This document shows positions 1 through 10,591 of a stretch of DNA of 64,000 nucleotides, piece after piece. Made by a program: the position numbers and the translations under genes. The DNA lies in assembly GCA_029237915.1 (NCBI GenBank), contig JAQWHD010000034.1, positions 1-64,000 of the forward strand, written 5' to 3'. The stretch's first letter is position 1. Each line of letters starts with the position of its first letter. The notes beneath the pieces are model-generated. The model worked only from the letters and a program-made list of their open reading frames with translations, did not search any database and was not told where the DNA came from. Origin of the DNA: Thalassotalea sp. GTDB taxonomy: Bacteria > Pseudomonadota > Gammaproteobacteria > Enterobacterales > Alteromonadaceae.

Positions 1-48
1 AAAAAAACTATCATATATGATAATTATCAAGAAGAGATTTTCTTACTT

Positions 49-951
49 ATGTATTTTTGTATTTTTTCATTTAATCGTGGCCAACTTTTAAAAAATTGTG
101 TTGAATCTATCGAACAATGTGTCGAAAACCCAACAATTTTAGTTGTTGACGATAATAGTTTCGATCCCGAAACATTAAAAATTATTAAAGAAATAGAAAT
201 TAAACACAAAGTAATAAAGCCCGATATAGACAACTTCCACATGCTTAAATGTGGAGGTCTATATAATAATATGCAAATGGCTCTAAACTATATTCCACCA
301 GGTGAGCTGGCTTACTTTGCACAGGATGATAGTCAATTAGTCAGAAAGGTTAGCACTCAAGATATTGCAGATATCAATCTCTTTTTCAATAAAAACTCAG
401 ACTCTGCATTTCTTAACTATACCTTTTTAAAGGGTAAAGTAAGAGAGAGAGATCAAATATCAACGTATTTTGATGACGAGTCAAAGTCTTATTTTAGAAA
501 AAATACAGGCCAAAGTGCGGGTGTTTATTTCTCAGCTATTTGTATCGCTCATGCCGACAGGTTGAAAGCCAAAAATTGGCAGTTTGATGCGCGCGAGCGA
601 AATAATAATATTCAGGCAAAAACATTATTTGGACTTATGGGCTTTCTAAAAAACCCTTTTTTAATGCAATTACCAAGTGCCCCAGCTTATCGTGGTAAAG
701 TAAAAACATTAGGACTTAGTTTGGCCGAAAAACACCATAAATGTGGATTTCATCCATTCAACTTAATGAGTTCAAAAGAAAGCGAAGAATTTCAAAATAG
801 AAAGCAGGAAATATTACCCGTTGCAGAAGACTTTTTAACTCTTAAAAATACAGAGTTAAGAAAACCTTGGGCAATAAGCCCATTTCAAGATACTAAGCTA
901 TTAAAACCTTTACATAGGATTGAATTAACAATACGTAACTGGTTTAAATAA
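49..951 (+). CDS. Glycosyltransferase family 2-like protein
   Basis: Probable GT-A fold sugar transferase for surface polysaccharide. The N-terminus has the beta-strand/loop pattern IFSFNRG (residues 5-11), a nucleotide-sugar type VVDDNS (32-37) and a second acidic motif QDDS (92-95) that could be the metal-binding DXD equivalent. The C-terminal half is not recognisable. The reading frame is open from base 1 of the window, so the true start could lie upstream; ATG at 49 is chosen because the family's first strand begins right there. The donor and acceptor sugars cannot be told. Its neighbours on the right are housekeeping genes on the other strand, so it is probably the end of a polysaccharide locus outside the window. 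Confidence 0.65.
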   Translation: MYFCIFSFNRGQLLKNCVESIEQCVENPTILVVDDNSFDPETLKIIKEIEIKHKVIKPDIDNFHMLKCGGLYNNMQMALNYIPPGELAYFAQDDSQLVRKVSTQDIADINLFFNKNSDSAFLNYTFLKGKVRERDQISTYFDDESKSYFRKNTGQSAGVYFSAICIAHADRLKAKNWQFDARERNNNIQAKTLFGLMGFLKNPFLMQLPSAPAYRGKVKTLGLSLAEKHHKCGFHPFNLMSSKESEEFQNRKQEILPVAEDFLTLKNTELRKPWAISPFQDTKLLKPLHRIELTIRNWFK

Positions 952-982
952 ATATTAATGAAATGAGCTAACGCTGCATTGC

Positions 983-1456
983 TTAATGCAGCGGACCTTC
1001 ACATTCGTCGAAGATGAGATCTTCCATTTGTGAATAAGCCGATTCTTTGCCGGGCACATTAAATAGCACCATCAACACAACCCACTTTAAGTCATCTATA
1101 TTAAAGTCTTTGGTATCAAGCTCCATGACTCTATCAACAACCATTTCACGAGTTGAGAAATCAAGTACATTCACTTGTTCTAAAAACATTAAGAAGCCGC
1201 GACATTCTACATCAAGGAATTTAATTTCTTCCGTGGTGTAAATACGCGTAGAGGTACTTGGTCGGCGAGTTAAATATGGATAAGCATCACTGTTTTGTAA
1301 TGCAGCCAATTTTTCTAACCAAGAAAGCGCTTTGTATATTTCGTCTTGATGAAAACCAGCTCTGGTCAGCTCATCGGTAAGTAGGTCATGATCAACCATT
1401 ACCTCAGCTTCACTGTGGATATAATTTTCAAAAAGGTACATTAGGATATCAAACAT
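983..1456 (-). CDS. smg: Smg family protein (DUF494)
   Basis: A 157-residue acidic protein matching the gammaproteobacterial Smg family in length and in its opening [16 protein letters not shown]. In the family it sits next to dprA and def, as here, where it lies 42 bases downstream of dprA on the same strand. The biochemical role is unknown; no catalytic motif or membrane segment is visible. Recognition rests on sequence character plus synteny. Confidence 0.85.
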   Translation of the reverse strand: MFDILMYLFENYIHSEAEVMVDHDLLTDELTRAGFHQDEIYKALSWLEKLAALQNSDAYPYLTRRPSTSTRIYTTEEIKFLDVECRGFLMFLEQVNVLDFSTREMVVDRVMELDTKDFNIDDLKWVVLMVLFNVPGKESAYSQMEDLIFDECEGPLH

Positions 1457-1498
1457 AACTAGCCCCTTTAAATGATTGAATTTTACAATGGATTTGAA

Positions 1499-2599
1499 TT
1501 AATTCAATTTTATGTAGCCCCCTGGTACCGCAGTTACCAGACCACGCAGCTCTAGCGTCAATAATCGGGTTAAGACTTCCTCTGTGGGAAGTTGGCTCCG
1601 AGAAACTACCGTATCTACGGAAGTAGTTTCATAATCCACACTACTTAACAATGGGTCGATAAACAAGTCTTGTTGGTGATTATTTTTAATCTTTTTTGGC
1701 TCGCTATTATACAGACCGGATAAACCCTGAAGATCTAACACCGATAAAATATCATCGACCTCATCAACTAAAATAGCCCCTTGTTTGATTAAGTAATGGC
1801 AACCTTTGGTTTGTGGGTTATTGATAGCGCCCGGCATAGCAAACACCTCTCTATTTTGCTCGAGCGCACTTCTAGCCGAAATAAGGGAACCGCTTCTTAT
1901 TTGCGCTTCAACAACAAAGGTGCCTAAGCTCATGCCGCTAATAATGGTATTACGTTTAGGGAAACATCCAGGGTTGGGAGGACTACCAGGTATGTATTCG
2001 CTTACGATTAAGCCATTACAATTTAAAATCTCTGCTGCAAGCTCCTTATGGCGCCTTGGGTAAACTTGATCGAGTCCAGTTGCTACTACGGCGATTGTGC
2101 TGCCTTTTGCCTCTAGAGCGCCTCTGTGCGCGCAAGAATCTATACCTATGGCTAAGCCACTAGTAATAACGATACCGTTTTGACTTAACTGATTAGCAAA
2201 CTTCTTAGCATGTTCTTTGGCCGATATGCTTGCAGACCTTGAACCAACTATTGCAACTTGTGGCTGATTAAATAATTTTACATTACCTTGGTAAAACAAA
2301 AGATTTGGCGGGTTATGAGCTTGCTTTAATAAACTCGGATAATTTTTATCAGTGATATTAATCATCGAAATATTAAAGTGCTGACATTGCTCAATAATGG
2401 TATTGATTTTATGCCAGTCAGGTTTGAGGATAGCTTGTTGCTGGGCTGGGTTTAAGCCGCACTGCTTTAATTGATCTTGGCAAAGCTTAAATAGGCCTAG
2501 CTCTGAGTGCTGATTTATAAGTTTAAGCTTAGTAGCATTGGCTAGCCGAGGAATAAACTTTAAGGCTAACCAATATTTTTGCTGTTCTAATACTGACAT
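1499..2599 (-). CDS. dprA: DNA processing protein DprA (Smf)
   Basis: Binds incoming single-stranded DNA and loads RecA during natural transformation. The Rossmann-like core is clear: IVGSRSAS (117-124) and SGLAIGID (147-154), followed by the conserved PGxPPNPGCFPKRN segment. The C-terminal 60 residues look like the winged-helix domain of longer DprA proteins. Length (366) is normal. It lies in a leftward set with the LysM gene upstream and smg downstream, the usual arrangement beside def-fmt in this group. Whether the strain is naturally competent cannot be judged from this window. Confidence 0.95.
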   Translation of the reverse strand: MSVLEQQKYWLALKFIPRLANATKLKLINQHSELGLFKLCQDQLKQCGLNPAQQQAILKPDWHKINTIIEQCQHFNISMINITDKNYPSLLKQAHNPPNLLFYQGNVKLFNQPQVAIVGSRSASISAKEHAKKFANQLSQNGIVITSGLAIGIDSCAHRGALEAKGSTIAVVATGLDQVYPRRHKELAAEILNCNGLIVSEYIPGSPPNPGCFPKRNTIISGMSLGTFVVEAQIRSGSLISARSALEQNREVFAMPGAINNPQTKGCHYLIKQGAILVDEVDDILSVLDLQGLSGLYNSEPKKIKNNHQQDLFIDPLLSSVDYETTSVDTVVSRSQLPTEEVLTRLLTLELRGLVTAVPGGYIKLN

Positions 2600-2662
2600 A
2601 ATTCAAATTCCTTTTTGAATAATGCCCTTTACGAGTCGATTTTTATTATTGTTATGGCCTCA

Positions 2663-3775
2663 TTACGGGGCGGTAACTAAATCTTCTATTTGTACAGATT
2701 TAACGGTTGAAAGAACGATTGCGAAACTCGTTTTCTCTTGTACTTTAAAGACCATTAAGTGGCCTATTTTTTCAACTGGCATATCAACATTTTTATCGCT
2801 TTCACTATCACGAGTTAAACGATACCAGCTTGACGCATCTTCTTCATAAACTGGGCCATCTTTGGTTTCAATAACAGTCGGACTCTGACGATTGATTGAA
2901 TAAATATCGCCCATGGCAATATCTTCTGAGATACCTTTATTCAATAACACAACTTCAAATTTACCAAACTCTCTGGTTAGGTTGTGCGAGCTAATCATGC
3001 GTGCTTGGATATTTTTATCTAATGCCGCTTTCATGCTATAAAATGCAGGTAATAATTGCCCTTCATTTACCGGGATAATTACATCACCAGCTCTAATTTC
3101 TCTTTTCGCTTTTTGTAATGATAATGTTGAAGGCTCACGGCTTTCATCATTACCAGTACGTAAACCGATTGCGGTACCAACTAGAATAGCTTGATATCCT
3201 AAGAAGTCATTCGATTCAGGATCGCGTATTTCATCACCTTGATGATAAATTGCATAGTTTTGGCCAATGACCACTTCGCCTTTGACATACAACAAAGCAC
3301 CATCGACATTCGATTTATATTTTTCATCACCACCTAAAATATGTGGTGAGTCGTCTAAATCACTTTTTGATAATACCGTTGAGTAATTTAAATACGGAGC
3401 TAAATGCTCTAACGGTAAAATTGTTATCGGATTTTGCTCTTTTAATTTTTTACGCTTTTCAGGTGACCATTTTAACGCAGGTTTACCTTTAACTAGCATT
3501 GGCTCACCATTTTCATCATACACAAGGCGCAGTTCATCGCCAGGATAAATCAAGTGAGGATTTTTAATATCAGGATTCAAGCGCCAAAGTTTTGGCCACA
3601 ACCAAGGTTCATTAAGAAACATGGCAGAGATATCCCAGAGAGTATCTCCTTTAACTACGATGTGAGTTTTAGGAGCATCTTCTTTTATTTGCAGCTCATC
3701 AGCTAAAGCAAACATTGTCGAGAATAGGCAAATTATTGTTATTAGTATCTTTTTCAACATGCTAATTAGGTCCAT
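2663..3775 (-). CDS. LysM-domain secreted peptidoglycan-binding protein
   Basis: Exported protein with a hydrophobic signal sequence (about residues 7-25, ending near FALA-DE) and a LysM module at about 38-85 containing GDTLWDIS and LIYPGDELRL. LysM domains bind N-acetylglucosamine in peptidoglycan. The remaining 280 residues are an uncharacterised beta-rich region seen in homologues that sit between def and dprA. Two starts are possible, five codons apart; the inner one (MLKKIL) gives a more typical signal peptide. Divergent from def, so the 135-base gap should hold both promoters. Confidence 0.85.
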   Translation of the reverse strand: MDLISMLKKILITIICLFSTMFALADELQIKEDAPKTHIVVKGDTLWDISAMFLNEPWLWPKLWRLNPDIKNPHLIYPGDELRLVYDENGEPMLVKGKPALKWSPEKRKKLKEQNPITILPLEHLAPYLNYSTVLSKSDLDDSPHILGGDEKYKSNVDGALLYVKGEVVIGQNYAIYHQGDEIRDPESNDFLGYQAILVGTAIGLRTGNDESREPSTLSLQKAKREIRAGDVIIPVNEGQLLPAFYSMKAALDKNIQARMISSHNLTREFGKFEVVLLNKGISEDIAMGDIYSINRQSPTVIETKDGPVYEEDASSWYRLTRDSESDKNVDMPVEKIGHLMVFKVQEKTSFAIVLSTVKSVQIEDLVTAP

Positions 3776-3910
3776 TTAAGCAATTATTACTACGTTGTCT
3801 ATTATAATATCTGTTAACAACGCATAAAGCCCTATTATTAAGTTTAAATAATGGCTAAAATTAAAACATAACACTCAATCGAAAATATCGCTAATTGTTT
3901 TGTAAATATT

Positions 3911-4423
3911 ATGACTATTTTAAATGTACTACGTTTTCCAGATGAACGCCTAAGAACTGTTGCTAAAGAAGTATCTGCAGTAACAGATGAGACTAAACAA
4001 ATTGTTGCTGACATGTTTGAAACCATGTACGCAGAAAATGGAGTGGGCCTTGCCGCTACTCAAGTAAACATCCACCAACGCATTGTCGTTATTGACGTGA
4101 GCGAAGAGAAAGAGACACAGTTAGTGTTAATTAATCCAAGCATCACTAATAAAAGCGGCGACATAATGATCAACGAAGAGGGTTGCCTTTCAGTACCCGG
4201 TTGTTATGCAAAAGTTGATAGAAACACCGAAGTTACCGTTGAAGCCCTAGATATTAATGGCAAAGCGTTTTCATTAGATGCTTCTGAATTACTCGCTATT
4301 TGTATTCAGCATGAACTTGATCACTTAAAAGGTGTGTTATTTGTTGATTACTTATCACCATTAAAACGCCAGCGCATTAAAACCAAATTAGAGAAAGAAG
4401 CAAAAGCTGCGGCTAACTCATAA
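3911..4423 (+). CDS. def: Peptide deformylase
   Basis: Removes the formyl group from the N-terminal methionine of new proteins. All three family motifs are present: GVGLAATQ (44-51), EGCLSVPG (90-97, with the metal-ligand Cys92) and QHELDH (133-138, with the two ligand histidines and catalytic Glu135). Full length at 170 residues. First gene of a rightward set with fmt, which makes the formyl-Met-tRNA whose formyl group Def later removes. Confidence 0.97.
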   Translation: MTILNVLRFPDERLRTVAKEVSAVTDETKQIVADMFETMYAENGVGLAATQVNIHQRIVVIDVSEEKETQLVLINPSITNKSGDIMINEEGCLSVPGCYAKVDRNTEVTVEALDINGKAFSLDASELLAICIQHELDHLKGVLFVDYLSPLKRQRIKTKLEKEAKAAANS

Positions 4424-4445
4424 TTTAATTAATTGGAACGAAACT

Positions 4446-5426
4446 TTGTCAAAACCATTAAAGATAATCTTTGCCGGTACCCCCGATTTTGCGGCTAAAC
4501 ATTTACAAGCGTTAATTGATTCTGAACACGACGTTGTTGCCGTTTATTCCCCGCAAGATAAACCTGCAGGGCGTGGCAAAAAATTAACTGCTTGTGCTGT
4601 TAAGCAATTAGCCCTTGAACATAATTTACCGATAGAGCAACCAATTAACTTTAAAGGTGAAGCCGAGCAGCAGCAATTAGCAAGTTACCAAGCAGATGTA
4701 ATGGTTGTTGTGGCTTATGGTTTATTACTGCCAAAAGTGATTTTAGATACACCACGCTTAGGTTGTGTAAACGTGCATGGCTCTTTGTTACCATTATGGC
4801 GTGGTGCTGCACCAATCCAACGTTCATTAGAAGCTGGTGATGCACAAACAGGCGTTACTATAATGCAGATGGATATCGGCTTAGATACCGGAGATATGCT
4901 GTTAAAAGCTAGCTGCCCTATTACCAATACCGACACCAGCGCAAGTTTGTATGAAAAGCTGGCCCAGTTAGGTCCTCAAGCTTTATTAGATACTATGAAC
5001 GCTATGGCGAATGGCTCTCATCAAGCAGAGCCTCAAGATAACGACTTAGCCAACTATGCGCATAAGTTAACGAAAGAAGAAGCAGAGCTCGATTGGCAGT
5101 TAGCCGCGGATGTTTTAGATAGAAAGATCAGAGCTTATCAACCTTGGCCATTCGCGCAAATCCTATATAAAGAAGCATCCGGTAAAGAACACCGTATTAA
5201 GGTTTGGAATGCACAAGTGTTAGCTGGCACATCTAATCAAGCTCCTGGCACTATCTTATCAGTAGATAAAACGGGGATAGTTGTAGCAACAACTAGTGGT
5301 TGCTTAAAACTCACTAATTTACAGCTTCCAGGTAAAAAAGCTCTAGCCGTGCAAGATATTCTTAATGGCCGCGCAGACTGGTTTGTAGTTGGCAACAGCA
5401 TTAACGGTGTAAGCGCTAATGAGTAA
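4446..5426 (+). CDS. fmt: Methionyl-tRNA formyltransferase
   Basis: Formylates initiator Met-tRNA using 10-formyl-tetrahydrofolate. Visible landmarks are FAGTPDFAA (9-17), the catalytic Asn109 and His111 in [16 protein letters not shown] (113-120) and Asp147 in [10 protein letters not shown]. The start is TTG, which puts [15 protein letters not shown] at the usual N-terminus; no in-frame ATG sits at the right place. The C-terminal RNA-binding domain is complete. The end overlaps the start of rsmB by eight bases, suggesting translational coupling. Confidence 0.97.
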   Translation: MSKPLKIIFAGTPDFAAKHLQALIDSEHDVVAVYSPQDKPAGRGKKLTACAVKQLALEHNLPIEQPINFKGEAEQQQLASYQADVMVVVAYGLLLPKVILDTPRLGCVNVHGSLLPLWRGAAPIQRSLEAGDAQTGVTIMQMDIGLDTGDMLLKASCPITNTDTSASLYEKLAQLGPQALLDTMNAMANGSHQAEPQDNDLANYAHKLTKEEAELDWQLAADVLDRKIRAYQPWPFAQILYKEASGKEHRIKVWNAQVLAGTSNQAPGTILSVDKTGIVVATTSGCLKLTNLQLPGKKALAVQDILNGRADWFVVGNSINGVSANE

Positions 5427-6720
5427 AAACATTAGAGCATTAGCTGCACGCTGTTTATACGCTGTAGTTGACCAAGGTCGTTCATTAAATGATGAACTGC
5501 CTAAACAACAATTGTTAGTAGACTCACCTAAAGACAAAGGTTTATTACAAGAGCTTTGTTATGGCGTGTTGCGCTACTTGCCGGAACTTGAACATCAAGT
5601 AAGGCGCTTTGTTAATAAGCCGCTAACCGGTAAACAACGAGTATTTCACTTTTTAATGATTGTTGGCATTTATCAAATTAAATATACCCGTATACCTGAT
5701 CATGCAGCAGTAGCCGAAACAGTTGCAGCAACGGCTATTTTAAAAAACAAACATTTAAAAGGTTTAGTCAATGCGGTGTTACGTAGTTATCAACGCGAAC
5801 CTGAATTAGATGAAGAATTACCTGATGCGGTTAAATATAACCACCCGGGTTGGTTTATTAAAAAATTACAGGCAGGTTATCCTAATAATTGGCTACAAAT
5901 TTTAGAGCAAAACCAACAACGCCCACCTATGTGGCTTAGAGTTAATCAAAGTAAAAAATCGGTAGCCGAGTATTTAACCTTACTAGCCGAGCAAGAGATT
6001 GAAATAGTACAAGTAGCTCCTGTAAGCCAAGCAATTTTATTAACTAGTCCAATTGATGTACAAAAGCTACCAGGCTTTAATGATGGTTGGGTATCAATAC
6101 AGGATGGCGCCGCACAAATGGCCGCCCCACTATTACAAACTCAATCCGGTGACAATGTTTTAGATTGTTGCGCAGCACCTGGTGGCAAAACCTGCCACAT
6201 TCTTGAGCTAACACCTGATATCGCATCGATGACGGCTATTGATATCGAAGCCCAGCGCTTAGTTCGTGTTGAAGAAAACTTAACTCGATTGGGTTTACAA
6301 GCTAAAGTTATTGCCGCTGATGCTGCGAATACTGAACAGTGGTTTGATGGCCAACAATTTGATCGAATATTATTAGATGCTCCTTGTTCTGGTACAGGCG
6401 TAATTCGTAAGAATCCAGATATAAAGTGGCTTAGACGCGCTTCTGACATTGATAGTTTAGTGGTGTTACAACAGCAAATATTAAAATCTATTTGGGCATT
6501 GTTAAAACCTGGTGGCACGATGATTTATGCGACCTGTTCTATACTTCCAGAAGAAAATACTGCACAGGTAAAACATTTTGTAGAAAGCAATAACGATGCT
6601 CATTTAGAAGACTTGGCTATGACTGCAGGTAGTAAAGACTGGCAAATATTACCTGGTGAAAACTCGATGGATGGTTTTTATTATGCCAAACTGACTAAAA
6701 AGCAGTACACTGATTTATAA
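5419..6720 (+). CDS. rsmB: 16S rRNA (cytosine-967-C5)-methyltransferase RsmB
   Basis: Methylates C967 of 16S rRNA. The N-terminal 130 residues form the NusB-like RNA-binding domain. The catalytic domain carries the SAM-binding CAAPGGKT (251-258), the DAPCSGTG motif with Cys323 and the nucleophile motif ATCS with Cys373. Length 433 is typical. Part of the def-fmt-rsmB-trkA run, a conserved gammaproteobacterial order. Confidence 0.96.
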   Translation: MSKNIRALAARCLYAVVDQGRSLNDELPKQQLLVDSPKDKGLLQELCYGVLRYLPELEHQVRRFVNKPLTGKQRVFHFLMIVGIYQIKYTRIPDHAAVAETVAATAILKNKHLKGLVNAVLRSYQREPELDEELPDAVKYNHPGWFIKKLQAGYPNNWLQILEQNQQRPPMWLRVNQSKKSVAEYLTLLAEQEIEIVQVAPVSQAILLTSPIDVQKLPGFNDGWVSIQDGAAQMAAPLLQTQSGDNVLDCCAAPGGKTCHILELTPDIASMTAIDIEAQRLVRVEENLTRLGLQAKVIAADAANTEQWFDGQQFDRILLDAPCSGTGVIRKNPDIKWLRRASDIDSLVVLQQQILKSIWALLKPGGTMIYATCSILPEENTAQVKHFVESNNDAHLEDLAMTAGSKDWQILPGENSMDGFYYAKLTKKQYTDL

Positions 6721-6755
6721 ACGAATAATAAAAACAATGATATTAAGCTAAATAA

Positions 6756-8129
6756 ATGAAAATCATCATTCTCGGCGCAGGACAAGTTGGCGGCACACTA
6801 GCAGAAAATTTAGTTGGTGAGCAAAATGAAATCACCTTAGTTGATACCGATTCAGAGCGCCTTCGCGAATTACAAGACAAAATGGATTTGCAGGTAGTTA
6901 CTGGCAACGGTAGTCACCCTGATGTTCTTGAAAAAGCAGGCGCAGAAGATGCGGACATGCTAATTGCTGTGACCAGTGATGACGCAACCAACATGATCGC
7001 CTGCCAAGTAGCTTTCACCATGTACAATACGGAAACTAAAATAGCCCGTATTCGCTCCGAGCAAATCATTAAATTTAAAGAAAAGCTTTTTCATCCTCAA
7101 GAAATTCCCGTTGATCATATAATCGCACCCGAGCAACTGGTTACTCGTGATATCGCTCGCTTAATTGATTACCCAGGTGCGTTACAGGTTCGTGAATTTG
7201 CTGGTGGGCGTGTAAGTTTAGTAGCGATCAAAGCTTATTATGGTGGTTTACTTGTGGGTCATGCATTATCGACCTTGCGTGAACATATTCCCAATATTGA
7301 TACCCGGGTGGCAGCAATTTATCGTAAAGGTAAACCTATCCGCCCACTTGGCACCACCATTATTGAAGCAGATGATGAAGTATTCTTTATTGCCGCAACC
7401 AGACATATTCGTGCGGTAATGAGTGAGCTACAAAAACTAGAGCCTGCCTATAAACGTATTATGATTGCTGGCGGTGGCCATATAGGTGCAGGTTTAGCGC
7501 GGATTTTAGAAAAAAACCATCAGGTTAAAGTTATTGAACGCAACCCTGAGCGCGCTGAATTATTATCCAATGAGTTAAACAATACATTGGTATTTGTTGG
7601 TGATTCATCAGATACCGAGCTATTAAAAGAAGAGCATATTGACCAAATAGATGTGTTTTTAGCGGTAACTAATGACGACGAAGCCAATATTATGTCGGCT
7701 ATGCTAGCGAAGAAACTTAAAGCTAGAAAAACGATTGCGCTTATTCAACGAACCGCCTATTTAGATTTAGTTGGTTCAAATTTAGATATAGCCGTATCGC
7801 CGCAACAAGCGACCATTTCAGCCCTACTTTCCCACATTCGTAAGGGTGGCATCGTAAACGCTTATAGTTTACGTAGAGGCGCAGCAGAGGCGGTTGAAAC
7901 CATAGCCCATGGTGATGAACAATCATCGAAAGTGGTTGGCAAAGAAATCCAAGAAATTAAACTCCCTCCAGGTACGACTATTGGTGCAATCGTTCGTGGC
8001 GAAGAAGTGTTAATTGCCCATTCAACAACCATAATTAAAACCGATGATCATGTGATTTTATTTTTAGTGGATAAAAAATATATTCATCAAGTTGAAAAGC
8101 TATTCGCAGTGAGTGCTATTTTCTTCTAG
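6756..8129 (+). CDS. trkA: Trk system potassium uptake regulator TrkA
   Basis: Cytoplasmic NAD(H)-binding subunit that gates the TrkH potassium channel. Two RCK repeats are visible: [16 protein letters not shown] at the N-terminus and [17 protein letters not shown] near residue 236, each a Rossmann dinucleotide-binding fingerprint, and each followed by a TrkA-C type domain. Normal length (457). Its partner trkH lies just downstream on the opposite strand, separated by a terminator and intergenic repeats. Confidence 0.97.
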   Translation: MKIIILGAGQVGGTLAENLVGEQNEITLVDTDSERLRELQDKMDLQVVTGNGSHPDVLEKAGAEDADMLIAVTSDDATNMIACQVAFTMYNTETKIARIRSEQIIKFKEKLFHPQEIPVDHIIAPEQLVTRDIARLIDYPGALQVREFAGGRVSLVAIKAYYGGLLVGHALSTLREHIPNIDTRVAAIYRKGKPIRPLGTTIIEADDEVFFIAATRHIRAVMSELQKLEPAYKRIMIAGGGHIGAGLARILEKNHQVKVIERNPERAELLSNELNNTLVFVGDSSDTELLKEEHIDQIDVFLAVTNDDEANIMSAMLAKKLKARKTIALIQRTAYLDLVGSNLDIAVSPQQATISALLSHIRKGGIVNAYSLRRGAAEAVETIAHGDEQSSKVVGKEIQEIKLPPGTTIGAIVRGEEVLIAHSTTIIKTDDHVILFLVDKKYIHQVEKLFAVSAIFF

Positions 8130-8154
8130 TGAGTTTTTACAGCTCTCAATATGA

Positions 8155-8178
8155 AAAAGCGACCTAGGTCGCTTTTTT
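8155..8178 (+). terminator. Rho-independent terminator after trkA
   Basis: A perfect palindrome built on AAGCGACCTAGGTCGCTT with flanking A and T runs; it ends the def-fmt-rsmB-trkA transcript. Confidence 0.85.
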
Positions 8179-8366
8179 GTTGGTCGAATAAATTCGACCC
8201 TACAGGAGAAAATGAAGCATTCGTTATATAGAGAAGTAGCACCGTCATTCCATCATGCTTTTGGATGGAACCTTCTGCAAACTTAAAGAGCTTATAAAAA
8301 CAATAGATCCCCAATCAAGTTGAGGACACGCATTATTCTAAGCCAACAAGTTGGCAAGAATAATTG
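8179..8366. repeat. Intergenic repeat remnants between trkA and trkH
   Basis: No gene is seen. The stretch starts with a short inverted repeat (GGTCGAATAAATTCGACC). A segment at about 8238-8275 with CCGTCATTCCATC and GGATGGAA resembles the half-units of the composite repeat flanking mnmE. A third piece follows (GATCCCCAATCAAGTTGAGGA), then a hairpin next to trkH. These look like dispersed intergenic repeats; family membership is inferred by eye. Confidence 0.5.
8332..8364 (-). terminator. Long hairpin at the 3' end of trkH
   Basis: ATTATTCT and GCCAAC pair with GTTGGC and AGAATAAT to form a 14-bp, slightly bulged stem immediately after the trkH stop codon. There is no uridine tract, so it may act as an RNA 3'-end stabiliser rather than a classical terminator. 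Confidence 0.4.
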
Positions 8367-9842
8367 CTAATCACGCCAAAATGATGGCATAAAGAGTACC
8401 AACAGAGTAAATATCTCTAAGCGGCCAAACAGCATAGCTACAACCAACACCCATTTGCTAAAGTCATTAATGCTAGCAAAATTGGCAGCAACCTCACCTA
8501 AACCTGGACCTAAGTTATTTAAACAAGCAGCAACCGCGGTAAATGCGGTAATTTCATCAATACCTGTTGCCATAAGCAAGACCATACAAATGATAAATAT
8601 AGCGGCATAAGCAGAGAAGAAGCCCCAAATAGCGTCTACCACTTTATCGGGTAAACCTTTACGGCCTAGTTTAATGGTGATGATTGCTTTCGGGTGAATA
8701 AGGCGACTTAACTCTCGGATCCCTTGCAAGTAAAGTAAAACCACGCGCATCACTTTCATGCCGCCACCGGTACTACCTGCACAACCACCGATGAAACTGG
8801 CAAAAATTAATAATAATGGCAGCATCGCTGGCCACGCTGAAAAGTCAGTAGTAGCAAACCCAGCGGTGGTACTTATTGATACCGCTTGGAATAGAGCATC
8901 ATCAAAGGCTTTTTCATAATTAGTTTCATAGCCATAAGCAATTAATCCTAAAAAGCACACTAAGGTTATAATTAGCTGAATCGATACAAACACCTTAAAT
9001 TCAGGATCATAAAAATAGGTGCGAATCGATCTTGATGGACTTTTGGTATGCCAAAATGATGACCATGCCGAAAAATGTAAGGCAAAGTTAATACCGGCAA
9101 TAATTAAAAACACCACACAAATAAAGTTAATCAACGGACTATCAAAGTATCCCATCGAGGCATCATGGGTTGAGAACCCACCAATAGCTATGGTTGAAAA
9201 TGAATGCGATACCGCATCAAATAATGTCATCCCTGCTAACCAATAAGATAACGCACAGGCAACCGTTAAAGAAAAGTATATAACCCATAAATTTTTAGCT
9301 GTGTCGGCAATGCGCGGGGTCATTTTTGAATCTTTTACCGGTCCAGGTGTTTCAGCGCGATATAGCTGCATACCACCAACACCAAGCATAGGGAGAATGG
9401 CTACTGCGAGTACGATGATACCCATACCACCAATCCACTGCAGCTGCTGACGATAAAATAATACCGCATGTGGCAAGCCTTCAATTTGGGTAAGTATCGT
9501 TGCCCCAGTAGTGGTTAAGCCAGAAAACGACTCAAAAAAGGCGTCAGTAATGGATAAGTTAGGACTTTCGGTGAGCATAAAAGGCACGGCCGAGAAACTG
9601 GCTAAAACGGTCCAAAAGAGTACAACAATAAGGAAGCCTTCACGGGCTCTAAGATCACCTTTGTGATAACGATTAGGATACCAAGATAAAAAACCGGAAG
9701 TTAAGCACAGAACAAGCCCCATAATAAATGCCAAGCCTCCACCATCTCCATAGATATAGGAGATTGCAATAGGAGGCAACATGGTCACGCTGAGTAAAGC
9801 GACCAATAGACCTAAGATGCGTATAATATTACGGTACTGCAT
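8367..9842 (-). CDS. trkH: Trk potassium uptake channel TrkH
   Basis: Inner-membrane potassium translocation subunit of the Trk system. The protein is hydrophobic throughout, with the four pore-loop repeats of the SKT superfamily: FSGLTTTGAT (106-115), then HSFSTIAIGGFST, SISTTAGFATTDF and a degenerate LNNLGPGLG. Each loop contributes the selectivity-filter glycine. 491 residues is close to the family length of about 480-485. Works with TrkA, encoded next door. Confidence 0.96.
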   Translation of the reverse strand: MQYRNIIRILGLLVALLSVTMLPPIAISYIYGDGGGLAFIMGLVLCLTSGFLSWYPNRYHKGDLRAREGFLIVVLFWTVLASFSAVPFMLTESPNLSITDAFFESFSGLTTTGATILTQIEGLPHAVLFYRQQLQWIGGMGIIVLAVAILPMLGVGGMQLYRAETPGPVKDSKMTPRIADTAKNLWVIYFSLTVACALSYWLAGMTLFDAVSHSFSTIAIGGFSTHDASMGYFDSPLINFICVVFLIIAGINFALHFSAWSSFWHTKSPSRSIRTYFYDPEFKVFVSIQLIITLVCFLGLIAYGYETNYEKAFDDALFQAVSISTTAGFATTDFSAWPAMLPLLLIFASFIGGCAGSTGGGMKVMRVVLLYLQGIRELSRLIHPKAIITIKLGRKGLPDKVVDAIWGFFSAYAAIFIICMVLLMATGIDEITAFTAVAACLNNLGPGLGEVAANFASINDFSKWVLVVAMLFGRLEIFTLLVLFMPSFWRD

Positions 9843-9946
9843 TATATTTTATAATTATTTTTGGCTGTGCATTGAATAAGTTATAGCATAACCTGATTTA
9901 AAACCAAGTTATAGCAATTCCTTATCTAGATCAGTATGCCTTAGTA

Positions 9947-10588
9947 TTAAGTGTCTTTTAGTGTTCTAGGTGAAACTTGACCAGCGGTGATCTCAATAAT
10001 ACGCTGACAAAAGTCAGTAATAACGGGGATTGGCAACTCTATGAGTAATTCTACTTGTTCACTATAGTTTTGCTCAATCACCTGACCGTTAAACTGTATA
10101 ACATGGTGCTCTATATCTTTAGCTTGTTGGTATTCACAAGATATAAGCACTTGCTGCGTTGGGGTTTTCAATTTTGTAGGCAAAACTACTAATGCTTGTC
10201 TTACGCTATTACCATAAGCACGTTGTAAGCCACCAGTTCCAAGTTTTACACCACCAAAATAACGAGTAACAACAGCGCAAACTTCACCAATTTGACTACC
10301 CTGTAAGACTGCAAGCATTGGCCGCCCTGCTGTACCGCTTGGTTCACCATCATCGCTAAAGCCGTAACTCTGGCTATCGTCTGGGCGACTTGATACAAAT
10401 GCATAGCAATGATGTGAAGCATCTGGATATTGCTGCCTAACTTGCTCTATAAATGCTTTAACCGCAGCGTTATCTGAGCACTGTTTAATTGCGCAAATAA
10501 AGCGGCTACGATTAACTATGGTTTCTTCCTCTATTTCATCTGTTGGGATCAAATATGGGCTAGCATTTACAAAAGTATTCGCAGACAT
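9947..10588 (-). CDS. yigZ: YigZ / IMPACT family protein
   Basis: A 213-residue member of the UPF0029/IMPACT family, with the diagnostic central block HHCYAF followed by DDGEPSGTAGRPML and TRYFGGVKLGTGGLQRAYG. The C-terminal DUF1949-like half is present. The bacterial function is not settled; the eukaryotic relative modulates Gcn2 signalling. Three bases separate it from pepQ upstream on the same strand, and a pepQ-yigZ-trkH order is typical of gammaproteobacteria, so co-transcription is likely. Confidence 0.93.
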   Translation of the reverse strand: MSANTFVNASPYLIPTDEIEEETIVNRSRFICAIKQCSDNAAVKAFIEQVRQQYPDASHHCYAFVSSRPDDSQSYGFSDDGEPSGTAGRPMLAVLQGSQIGEVCAVVTRYFGGVKLGTGGLQRAYGNSVRQALVVLPTKLKTPTQQVLISCEYQQAKDIEHHVIQFNGQVIEQNYSEQVELLIELPIPVITDFCQRIIEITAGQVSPRTLKDT

Positions 10589-10591
10589 AAG

